28,701 bases of DNA from the NCBI GenBank assembly GCA_036897485.1, contig JAYMTF010000884.1, positions 1 through 28,701 of the forward strand, read 5' to 3'. Numbering within the stretch: position 1 is the first letter of the stretch; every line of letters starts with the position of its first letter. Source of the DNA: Pelargonium nanum (Eukaryota; Streptophyta; Magnoliopsida; Geraniales; Geraniaceae). The notes beneath the pieces are model-generated. The model had not been told where the DNA came from. It did no database searches and worked only from the letters and a program-made list of their open reading frames with translations. Made by a program: the position numbers and the translations under genes. Shown piece by piece: positions 10,054 through 20,300 of the stretch.

Positions 10054-13000
10054 TTAAACCGTAAAAATCTTCCTTACTTTCTTCATGCTTCTACGACAGA
10101 TTGGGCATGTACCTGCCGCTTCCACTATCCTGCAGATTTTAGATCAATGCACATCGTTAGCTCGGAATCTGCATAGGACTTTTCTCCAAGTCTAGTTTTG
10201 AGCAAAATAAGTGCAATTTACATATTGTCTCACAAGCTTAAGACTACAGAAGAAATGATAGACCAAAAATTGATTTTTCAAGTTCTGGTGTTTCGCACTA
10301 AAAGGAAAGTCCTCGTAGGTGGATCAGTCAAAGCAAATGTAAAGTTTTCAATAAACATTATGATTGTCGAACACTGTCACCTACTTTGTCCCAGCATATA
10401 ACTAAATGCTGCAGATATGACCATGTGGTTGTTGGGAGGTAAAATATTAAGCTTGGACTCAACTTCCAAGAGTTGCTCAGCTTTCTTGCACTCATATACT
10501 AAGATTTATGGTATCTGAGATCACTACACAATACAAAATTCCTTTACATTCACCCGTGATTTTTAACGTTTTTCCTTCACCCGATGATTATGGTCATTAT
10601 GTTAAGACTATATCGTCATCGTCTTTGAAATATAGAGCCACTAAACTAACATCGGAAAATTTTCCTAATATGGCTTAACTTTTATAAAACTCATGCATTA
10701 CCTAGAGGCCTAAGACATGGGTTTTCGACTAGCCAGTTCATTGTGATTTCTGGAAGCACCTTTTGACATTTAGTAAGCACTGGAATGCTAGTTCCATGCA
10801 CAAATATGATTTGACACCCGTCATGTGGCTTGATTAGTGACTCTTGTATAATGTATTATTGACATGCATATCTAAGCAGGAGATGGAGTACCACTGGGCC
10901 TCGACACTAACGTCAACAGATTAGGCTGGGGTTAGGACTTAGGACTTGGGAGTTATAAATAGCTGCTGCACAGCTTCTTTTGGTTTTTGGCTTATGTTTG
11001 ACTTCATTGTTCTTCAGTCGTCGTTTCTAATGAAAGTTGCATTAATGACAGTAATTTAAAGCCTGGTTGCTACCAAAACTTCACTCAGGTTCTACAGCCG
11101 GAATATTTAAAAACTTAAGTATGATAAAGGACAACTTATGCAATAACTTTCAAGCTTAGATTTGATGAACGGGTGAGGGTGGAGGGTAATTACCTGGTTC
11201 CGCATTCATAACAAGCTACACAGTGTCCGCATGGAAGAAAGAAACAGTCTCTGGGAGCATCGAAGCAAATGGCACAAAGGCGACGAGTATTATTACTCGT
11301 TTCGCCATCTCCTGATTTCCCTTCATGGGATCCCACGGCCAAAAAGTCATCAAGATCCTCCTCGTCATGCGATAAAGAATCATAAGAAGAACCCCAACTT
11401 AAAAGGTCGTCATCCTTAAGCAGAGGAGCTCTCTCAGAGCCTACCTCTCCATATTGACCCGTTGCAGCTTCACGGCTACACTGGAACTTGTTTAAGAAAT
11501 TGAAGGCCAATAACATAAGCGCAGTCATTCCACCTGCAAAAAAGAAAAAGAAAATACAGTAATGCTACAATATTCATACACAAGAATTGTTACATAATAA
11601 ACAGAAGAAAAAGGTATACCTATGCCAAGAATATATGTGACCCATCTCGGTCCATAGGATAGTCTGACAGACCATTCATCATTAGGCGTACCCTGAAGTA
11701 AACCAAAATACCTCAGACTATGCATCCATTGAATGAGAAATAACTTTTTTGCAGATTATGTTCTGTGATATATTCTTTGATATTCCTCTTGTTTTAATTT
11801 TGGGTTAATCTTGTAAATGAACCTCTTAACTATACACGCCAAAGCCAAAGTGAGTCGGCAAACATACTTCATTGATCCTTAAACTATTCGATCTCATCAC
11901 CAATGAACACACACACCAAAATGAACTGTGCATGTGCAGAATATGAAACTAAAATTGAAGTTAACTTGTCCTTTAAATTTTATCAAAAGATAAGACTTTT
12001 GGACACTAGGTCATGAGATTGAATAGTATAAGGATTAAGGATCAATGGGGATCAAGTATGGTAAGTGTGTATAGTTGGAGGATCATTTGAAACTTTAACC
12101 CTTTCTTAATCTTTTACCTTCCTCGATCAGTTTTCCATTTTCACGACTAATTCCTTAAACAAGCATTTCACAATGAGTGAGAATGTCAAGAAAATTAGAC
12201 CATACCTGTTCTGGACCAGGAGAAGTTAAGAGAATAGTATTTCCATCTGGAAACAGAACGTCAGAAGTGCACAGGCCTTGACTGAAAGTACACTTGTAAT
12301 AAGCATCAGAAGTGTTATAAAGCAAAGCCCTCACGGTTAGGTTTAGTCGAACCTGTTAAAGGTAAGGATTAGCCAAAGTGAATAGAATAAATGCTAATCG
12401 TGGAAAAATAGCATCACAATTGCTTCACAATTGAAGGACAAAATAAAATCAATGAGATCCTGGAGCAAATCACATAGTAGTATAGGCTGAAAGTTAGCAT
12501 CATTACCTCAACATCATCCAAATTCAAGTTTCCCAAAGCGATATAGTAACTAGAAGACACGTATATGTATTGGTTGATCATACCACTTCCTGTGGAGGAG
12601 TTGACATCATCAGTATGTAACTAATATGCACACGCATAAAAAAGAAAACCATGCTTCTCAAAGTCCATCTCACCAGAAATGGCATTCCATGACAATGTTG
12701 TATTAGGATAAGTTGGGTCCTCAAGCCATTGAGCAAGGCCATCACTCCCTGCAATAAATTGATGAAAAGAAGTGAAGAGGTGAAGAACTAACAAAATTTC
12801 CTATTATGAATACTCAGGTTCAAGCCTCCCTTCATGGTGTTGGTATTGCCTAACAAAAAAAAGTTAATGGTTTGGGCTTCCACTATCCAAAAGGTCAACA
12901 TTATTAGAATGCTTTCAATTGCACCATTATATGTGGCATTTTCAATTTATATTTTTATCAATGTGGGGATTTAATACCCACTTCAACAAGTAATATTGGG

Positions 13001-15595
13001 CTTCAGCCCCGAGTCATAGCATAATATTAGAGGTCGCGCCAACAAAGAAAAAAATGGTCCTACAATTGCACAGACCTTAAGTATGATAGAGGTTTGTGAT
13101 TACTGATTACTGATTAACACATGATACTTCTTCCATCTAAAATCCTGAGGGTTCCTATGAAACACAAACAAAGTAACTTCCTCCAAGTTGCTGACAACCA
13201 GAAGCATGTGGCTCAGCGGCTCCAGCAACTTTCTCCTTTGTTAGGTAAGACTGGGTTCATGATGATGATTGTGAACAAACAAATTACTTCAGAGTTAGAT
13301 AAAAAGATGGGATAGTTAATGGTTCCTTGATAAAAAATTTATTTAATGGAAAAAATGTGTAAATGATTAGATTATCTAAGCAATATTGTTCGGATTGGAG
13401 CTCAAACACCCAATTTCCCTCCACTTTCTTGAGTTGTATATAGGATCAATATCTAAATGGTGTCTTATACTAAAATTATATTCACATACATTTTTATAAG
13501 TTTCAAGAACCCATTTGGTCAGAGTTATACTAATTAGGCTACACTAAAATAACTCCCAGGTGTTCAATGTGGTTTTAGAAACTATCTCAATCTTATGCAG
13601 CCGCGTACTTAATCTGAGGAACATTACTAGAACAAACAAAGCAACAAATGACTCCGCTAATATAGCTTCCTAAACCTTGCTTCAGTTGAAGAGTTCTGTT
13701 TCTATGAATGGCATTATCAAATACCAGCCCATTGAAGAGAATATTCGAAGATGAGAAATGAATGAATGAAATTGCACTCTATCAGATTAAAAGTAATGTA
13801 AACATGACAAATGGAGATATCAAATTTTCATAAACAAGAGAAAGTTGGACTTCCGTTATTGACCCAGTAGTATGTACACGCTGATGAAGGAAACACGATT
13901 AAAAGTATAATGATCCAACTAAACTGAAGAAAATGGGTACCTCTGGCAATAATGAGGAAGATGGAGGAGCCTGGGGAGCTCACACTGTATGAAATATTTA
14001 TTTCCGAACCCTCATTCAGGTAATATATCCAATCCTGAAGAACAAGACAATCAGTGATGCCTCAACACCAATAACACTATGAGCAATCCACTACATGTAC
14101 GTTCTATAAAAAAATTAACTTGCCTTGTAAGAATCAGCTGTAACAGATACATTATAAGTTTTGGACCAAGTGGCTACAACATCAAGAGGTGGAGACTTGT
14201 AAAAACCATATACTGCCAGGGCAGGCTTTGTGTCATCCAATTCAACCACCTAATATGACCCAACCTCAAATTTCAAATTAGCAAACAAAAACAAATTAAG
14301 ATATTATGTGTGAGTCGCAAAAGGTGCAAGAAAATGGCCTTTTACCTTAACAGACTGCACAAATATGGGGTTAGGCTGTACAAGAACAGAACTGTTCGGA
14401 CCAAGAATAAAATTTGAAGACCCGTAAACGCCCAGTATGAGAGTCATCGACACTGCATTTGTCAAATTAGATCATCAAATTTCCCAATTAGCTGCCAAAC
14501 ACCATAAACTTACACTAACTCAAAAATTTGATACAATGAACCATCATGCATAAGCTCAAGCTAAATACTATAATGAAGAAAACAATAATTTTAATTACTG
14601 TACACAGTTAACAAGTTAAGAACATAACTGTTGGGACCAAGACTAAAATTCAAAGACTGGTTATCGCCCAATACGAATCATAGACACTGCAATTTTCAGA
14701 TTCAATCGTAAAACTTCCTAATTAAGCTGCCAAACACCATAAACATACACTAATTCAAAAATGTGATACAATGAATCATCAAAACTCAAGCTCCATATTA
14801 ACATGAAGAAAGCAACAATTTCAATTAATGTAAACAATTAACAAATTAAGAACAGAACTGTTGGGACCAAGACTAAAATTCAAAGACACATAAACGCCAA
14901 GAAAGAGAGTCACAGACTCTGCAATTATCAGATTATATCATAAAATTACCTAATTAAGCTGCCAAACAGCATAAACATACACTAACTAAATAATGTGATA
15001 CAATTCATCAGGACAAGCTCGAGCTCAATATTATAATGAAGAAAACAATGATTTCAATTAATGCAAACAACTGACAAATTAAGAACAGAACAGGTGTGAG
15101 AGTCACAGACACTGCAATTTTCAAATCAGATCATAAAGTTCCCTAATTAGCTCCCAAACAGCATAAACATACACTAATTCAAAAATGCGATGCAACGAAC
15201 CATCAAGCATAAGCTCAAGCTCAATTCCACAATTTCAACTAAGGTAAAAAAAATAATAAATTATCACCAAAAGAGTAAAAAAAAGTGCACAAACCGAAGA
15301 ACCAGAAGGTGAGAACAACGATGACGCAGGACCAAGTATCGTCTCTAATCATCGCCGAATCCTCAAACCCCACGACGTTCCCTCTGTAAGAGAAGCCGAA
15401 TCGCCGCGGCTCGGTCTCCGGGTCTCTGGAATGTAAGTGATTCTCAACTTCACCCTGATCTCGCTCGCTGTCGCGATCATCTTCTTCCTCGCGAACCTGC
15501 GAAGAGCTCGGAGAAGAAGAAGAAGAAGCACCAGAAGAGTCTCTGTTGACCGTAGAAGAAGAAGAAGAAGCTGGATTGTGCTGCGGATCCTCCAT
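10054..15595 (-). CDS. APD2: RING-HC E3 ubiquitin ligase of the APD family, 473 aa
   Basis: Ten exons (5' to 3'): 15295-15595, 14346-14452, 14124-14249, 13941-14034, 12674-12748, 12507-12589, 12206-12352, 11620-11692, 11194-11533, 10054-10129; 1422 nt with every phase closing. The ATG (15595, MEDPQHNP) is chosen because the nine in-frame codons before it begin only with TTG. A Ser-rich and acidic N-tail (1-85) precedes TM1 (about 88-110, [13 protein letters not shown]). A lumen-type domain follows, corresponding to the conserved N and M regions of APD proteins, then TM2 (about 328-349). The C-terminal C3HC4 RING has ligands C422, C425, C437, H439, C443, C446, C457 and C460. The end KKVRKIFTV is typical of the family. 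APD proteins are endomembrane RING ligases needed for pollen mitosis II in Arabidopsis. Intron 3 has a GC donor. Symbol choice rests on synteny with the LMBR1 gene. Confidence 0.92.
11802..12101. mobile_element. 300-bp foldback MITE inside APD intron 7
   Basis: The two halves are imperfect inverted repeats of each other over about 90 bp. The ends are perfect (gggttaa at 11802-11808, ttaaccc at 12095-12101). Inside, caactatacacac-like, ttgatccttaa and actattcratctcat motifs on the left pair with their complements on the right. The element has no ORF. It lies within the 513-bp intron 11693-12205, so the APD pre-mRNA should fold a long hairpin here. Superfamily is not assigned because I cannot see a clean target-site duplication. 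Confidence 0.7.
12869..12988. repeat. Truncated copy of a dispersed repeat in APD intron 4
   Basis: This stretch, from ggtttgggcttccactatcc to ataccc-acttcaaca, matches the block at 16391-16505 over about 115 bp with many substitutions. Shared motifs are aaaggtcaac, ttgcaccattatatgt and ttttcaat. It ends with the gtgggg...cccacttcaaca terminus that is also found, inverted, at 16681-16707. It is probably a fragment of an LTR-type or terminal-inverted-repeat element. The rest of the 1192-bp intron shows nothing recognisable. Confidence 0.55.
14385..15243 (-). repeat. Four tandem copies of APD exon 2 5' half plus intron
   Basis: Intron 1 of APD (14453-15294) is built from a unit of about 233 bp. 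Units start at 14385, 14621, 14851 and 15084 on the plus strand (periods 236, 230, 233); the last is shortened by an internal deletion. On the minus strand each unit carries a tgcag acceptor followed by the first part of exon 2. The unit at 14385 holds the real exon. The copy at 14621 has a frame-shifting 2-nt loss and a stop. The copy at 14851 keeps the exon frame open and encodes a variant of the exon ([20 protein letters not shown]) before reaching a stop. The duplicates lack the exon's 3' end and its donor, so they cannot be ordinary internal exons. Confidence 0.85.
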
Positions 15596-15665
15596 TCTAG
15601 AAGTAGAAAGATACAAAACCAAATCGAATTGAATGGAATTGATTGAATTGGATTGGATTGAGAAT

Positions 15666-15674
15666 AAACCCTAG
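15666..15674. promoter_or_regulatory. Telo-box-like AAACCCTAG in the APD leader/promoter
   Basis: AAACCCTAG lies about 70 bp upstream of the APD ATG (AGGGTTT on the coding strand). Telo-boxes near transcription starts are common in plant housekeeping genes and bind Myb/TRB-type factors. The motif is one base off AAACCCTAA. Function is inferred. Confidence 0.3.
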
Positions 15675-15853
15675 ATTCGAATTGGGGGTGAGGAGAAGAG
15701 TCCATGGTTGTGGAGGTGTGTGTTGGTACGTGAACTGGAACTCGCACCAATCAGTCGTCGTCGTCGTCGCTGGAATGGTAGTTGGGAGAGGAAGTGACAG
15801 TTAAAAGAAGTTGGTGCTGCTCTGCTTCGCTCTAGTTTCTCTCTCCAACTGGT

Positions 15854-15865
15854 GTCCACGTGGAC
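15854..15865. promoter_or_regulatory. Perfect 12-bp G-box palindrome followed by CCAAT
   Basis: gtccacgtggac is a perfect palindrome with a CCACGTGG G-box core, and it runs directly into ccaat at 15865-15869. It lies about 260 bp upstream of the APD ATG. G-boxes bind bHLH and bZIP factors (light, ABA, stress), and CCAAT binds NF-Y. The LMBR1 gene starts 1.5 kb away, so control of APD is more likely. Binding is inferred. Confidence 0.45.
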
Positions 15866-16301
15866 CAATGGATGGTTCTGTTTTGGTTTTTACACGCGGC
15901 GGATTGTGATTGGTTGAGAGAACAAGTCAAATGGTCAATCTTGCCACGCAGGCCAGGCTCTGAACTAAACGGATCGGGACAAATTTTTATCAAGCTACTT
16001 TAGCGTTAATTTATACAAAATATGATTAACTCATCGATTTACCATCACTTCAAATAGAATAATATTTTTTCAATTAATCTTTTACTTTTGCATCACAATA
16101 CTTGTGAAGTCTATGTCGAGAAAAATAAATTCAACTAATTTTCAAGACAAATTTAAGTATTTATTGTGAAAAATGTTCAAGTCTAGAAAATATAAAGACA
16201 AAGAACTAAATATAAAGGTGAAAGCTAATATATATTAATAAGATTGACATTTTAATAATGAAAGCTCAAATCATTATATGTAAGTCTATTATTCAAATTT
16301 A

Positions 16302-16707
16302 ACATGCCCGTTTGCATATTAACATACCTGCAACGGCCTACTTGTGGAAGATTAATGGAAGATTAATTTCATAATGGGCTACAATATAAAGGTTTGAGCT
16401 TCTCATACTAAAAGGTCAACCTTATTAGTAGGGTTTCACTTGCACCATTATATGTAGCTTTTTCAATATATTTATCCGATGTGGGACACATCACCCTCTT
16501 CAACATTTTGCCTCCCCTGTGCTCTCTAGCCCGTTTGCAAATGGACATGCTTGCAACGACCTATGAGTGAAAGAAAAATACCTACACGTGAGGGGAGTGC
16601 ATATTTAAAAAGTCTCCCGATTGTGCACGTGTCGAGCTCACCAATAAAATAAAAATTCGAGACTCACAAGTGAGTGATAGTGTTGAAGTGGGTAGTTGAC
16701 CCACATT
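16302..16707. repeat. Composite dispersed repeat with inverted GTGGG...CCCAC ends
   Basis: The terminus gatgtgggacacatcaccct at 16478 is the imperfect inverse of tgttgaagtgggtagttgac at 16681 and its continuation to 16707. The segment between is GC-richer than its surroundings. Upstream, 16391-16505 matches the fragment in APD intron 4 (12869-12988). A cccgtttgca...tgcaacg block occurs twice, at 16307-16340 and 16530-16563 (offset 223). The arrangement suggests an element, or a solo terminal repeat, of a non-autonomous retrotransposon or TIR element; the class is undecided and no ORF is present. Confidence 0.55.
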
Positions 16708-17305
16708 AGAAAAATATTCAAATTTAACAATTTTTTTTTAAAAAAAGTCTTTAAACCGACCTGACCGGCAACTACGAGAAATGAACATTTCATGTGTTGT
16801 TGGTTCATTCGTGTTGCATGTATATTTTTGCACCAATTCAGTACTATCTAGTTAAATTTACATGTTAGTTTTTACACTGATAATAAAATAATCAGAATTA
16901 TGTTATGTATTTTCAACTTGAATTCAAAATATTTTGATCCGATTTAAAATCCGAATTATCAGCTCTAACTCAAACCTTCTCCCATTAGTACATTTAAAGA
17001 AGAATAAAAAAAAAGAGTCTTTAAACAAAACGCTTTCTTCGCAGCAAAAACAAGAAAAATTCAAAACCTTGTTACGACTAATGACAGGCTGTTACCAATT
17101 TTGTCCCGGGAGAGACAGCTAATTTACACTTCAGTCCCCAACCCCAGCTCACATCCCACCGCCGCGCTGGCCACTCTGTCAGGGACAATACAGTAAATTC
17201 ACTCCCACACGTCAACCAAAGAAGAAACCACTTCTCACCGGAGTGAGAGCTCTTCACCAGATCCGTAGCAGAGCTCACAAGAAAATCCCCAAATTTCCCC
17301 CAAAA

Positions 17306-17314
17306 AAACCCTAA
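17306..17314 (+). promoter_or_regulatory. Telo-box AAACCCTAA in the LMBR1 leader
   Basis: A perfect AAACCCTAA lies 85 bp upstream of the LMBR1 ATG, within CT-rich sequence typical of a plant transcription start region. Telo-boxes here are associated with housekeeping or growth-linked expression. Function is inferred from motif and position. Confidence 0.4.
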
Positions 17315-17398
17315 TTTCTCAGATCTTGTGCTCTCTTGATCTCTCGATCGGTTCGATTGGTTTCGATTCGGTTCGAATTCGAATCGAGAGCGTGAGCG

Positions 17399-20300
17399 AT
17401 GGGCGATTTCAATCTCGCTCTCGTTATCGTCGCCGTTGTTGTGTGCGTCATTGTGTTCGTCTTCAATGTGTATCTTCTGGTGAACTACCAGCACCCCGAC
17501 GATGCTAACCAGGCGTATCTGCCCAAATTCGTCGTCGTTTTGGGGCTCTCCATCGCCGCCATTTCGATTCTGATGTTACCGGCGGATGTGGCGAACCGGC
17601 AGGCGTGTAAGCACGCGATTTACAACGGCGCGTGTAGTCTCACTTTGCCGATGAAGGATCTGTGGCTCGCCGTGTATATTCTCGATGCTGTGCTCGTGTT
17701 CTTCGTCATCCCCTTCGCTATGTTCTACTACGAAGGCGACCAGGACAAGTCGGTACTTTAGGGTTTTTGATTGTTTTATTGCTAAATGTAGATTCAGTTC
17801 TATATATATATAAGTGTGTGTGTGTGTGTAAATGTAGCTTGTTACTTGCAATTTATGAGGTTGATTTATTCTGATTTTAGTTGGGGTTGGTGATTTGCAG
17901 GAGCATTGGCAAACGAATGAGGAGTGCATTGTGTTGGGTTGGAGTGACAGCAGTTGTTTGTGCTCTTGCCCTTGGAATTTTATATGGTTAGTTGTTTTGA
18001 GTTTATCAGTTTTTATTGGCGCACATATCATGTTTATGCAAACCTTGAACTTTGATTTGGCATGTGATTATATGAAAACCTTGAACTTTGATTTGGCAAA
18101 CATTGCCGTGAAGACATTGTAATGTAATGTCAATAGCTGGTTATTGATGTTGGTTTATGGCACTCTTCTAAATACAAAGAAATTATGGTTACTTTAAGGT
18201 GGAGAGGTTTGAGTTCAAGCTCTTAGATGAGATCACTTTGTATCTATTTGCAAAATACTCCCTTTGTCCCAAAATGAGTGCAAACTTGCTCATTTTTGAA
18301 AATGATGAGTTAGTTAGGGTTGCACTTTCTTCCTTACAACCTCGTTTGATTGTGATGTAACAAACTTAAGTGATTCTAACTGACTAATCTTTGGGATATT
18401 GTTGCCAAATTCTGAAATTCATGCATAGCTAAGTAACTAACTAACCAAAAGAGTGAAGTGTATGCTCATTATGAGGTGGAGGGTGTAGTACTTTCAGTAT
18501 GATATTTTCTATGGTCTTTGTGTAGATTTAGAAATTTCTCTTTCCCACTGGGCTCCTTGGTAGAGATGGGGAAGGGATCAGGTGATAGATGTTATGCCAA
18601 TTCACTAATTGTTAATTTTTACTCTTTGATGGCATTACAGGATTGATTGGAAAGGTGGACTTTTCTGTTAGGCATCTTTCTTCTTCTACAACTGCATTTC
18701 CAAGCACATGGCAGTATTCTAGCAGCCAACCGTGCGTTGGTGGAAGTGGAGCTCGCGCGGTACTATTTCTGTTGATTAATTCTTATAGAGTTGATAATAT
18801 ATGGCGTTATTGGTATTCATCCATCATTCAAATTGTTATATAGGAGAAGGATTTTCATCATTAATCTCATTAATGTTGCATTTTTATTTTCCCCTTTTTA
18901 ACAGTGCTCTGCATATTTGGCAAGTCCCGAATCAGAGAAAACATGGACGATGCGCACTACCTTTCCAGAATATGTTGTTGCTCTTGCTACCATTGTTGGA
19001 TCCGTGCTTTTCTCAGTATGCACTTTCTTCCTTAAGAATCTCATTTACAGTTGAAATTACTTATCTATTACTTAATTTGTAGGTGCAATTTAAGAGGTGA
19101 AACCTTGCCATTTGGTAATTCTATTTGTAGCAACAATGTATAGTTTCATTTGAAGAAGACTTTGATCAGTTTGTGCACAGTATCTTCTTTGATTTGTCAC
19201 ACAAGAAAATGCCCAAGTGAACTGAATTTTTGTGGATGCAAACAAATTTTGCAGGCATCTACTTGAAACAGCGTATTAATTCTCTTATTGTTTTATTTAG
19301 ATTTTTGGTGGAGTTGGCATTGCTTCTTTACCATTGGGACTTATATTTTCATTCATCCGACGTCCAAAGGCTGTAATCACTCGCTCACAGTATATAAAGG
19401 TGCTTATTTTTCACGTTTACACTTCTTCTTTTCAGTAGGTATGGGGAAACAATGGATCCTTGGGCATTGTGGTTGCTTATACATAGCTGATATTTATGAA
19501 TTGTAGGAAGCTACCGAACTAGGTAAAAAGGCAAGAGAATTGAAGAAAGCAGCTGATACCCTCCATCAGGAAGAAAGGAGTGGTTCCAAGGGTAGAAAAT
19601 GGCGCAAAAATGTGAAGTCTGTGGAAAAGGTAAGAAAGCATTGCATTTATTTATTTGTGTTATGCATCAAATATAGCAAGGTCAGATTTGATCTCACTTA
19701 CCCTCCCACTTTGATATTGTTTACATTCTTCTGGCACCCTTTTCGATTGTTTGGTGGTTATGTCATGGCTCATTGTGAACTTATTTTTATTCTGCAACTG
19801 TAGTGTTTTGTTTTGGTTGGTTAGTTCCTTCTGTATAGCTGTTTGATGGCTTATTGCTTGGTTAACCCCACAGGAGTTGCTTCAGTTGGAAGAAGATGTA
19901 AAGCTTTTAGAAGAGATGTATCCTCAAGGAGAAAAGGTTCTTTTTGTTATCTTGAGTCTCTTGATTTTCCTACGTGCAAAGATATCATTTTGATTCTGCC
20001 ATTCTGATGTTCTCATTCCTTTCTAATTTCAGGCTGAGACTTCTTGGGCTTTGACAGTTCTTGGGTACTTGGCGAACCTTGTCTTGGGAATTTTAGGGTA
20101 AGTCCTGATATAACACATCTATTAACAGAGATAATGGTGGCTTTACGAAGAATTTTATTGAGCTATTTGCTGTTACTTCTAAAGTGTTGCCTGATAAATG
20201 CCTTTTTTTATTTGTTTGGCATAATATAAAACCAGCTATTTACTGTTACTTCTAAGCAATGTTACTTTAGCAACTCTATCCCATCCTATTTCAACAGATG

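Larger units (their letters stand above)
15870..17398. other. Repeat-rich spacer between divergent APD and LMBR1 genes
   Basis: No gene visible. 15960-16290 is featureless AT-rich DNA. 16302-16707 holds the composite repeat described separately. A 3' terminus of the TAGAGCTG element family (aattatcagctcta, about 16955-16968) lies near 16960. From about 17130 the sequence becomes GC-richer and CT-rich, as expected for the LMBR1 promoter and leader. An open frame on the minus strand at 17078-17494 is a shadow of the LMBR1 leader and first exon. Confidence 0.5.

Noticed and set aside
10950..10975. TATAAATAG box on the plus strand as a hidden promoter
   Set aside because: It lies within APD intron 9, and I see no coding sequence or RNA gene downstream on the plus strand. 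A chance match in AT-rich DNA is likely.
15596..15622. Extended N-terminus (nine more codons) for the APD protein
   Set aside because: The extension begins with TTG, not ATG. The first ATG, at 15595, gives a family-like start.
17078..17494. A 138-codon minus-strand open frame
   Set aside because: It overlaps the LMBR1 leader and exon 1 antisense, and shows no recognisable domain.
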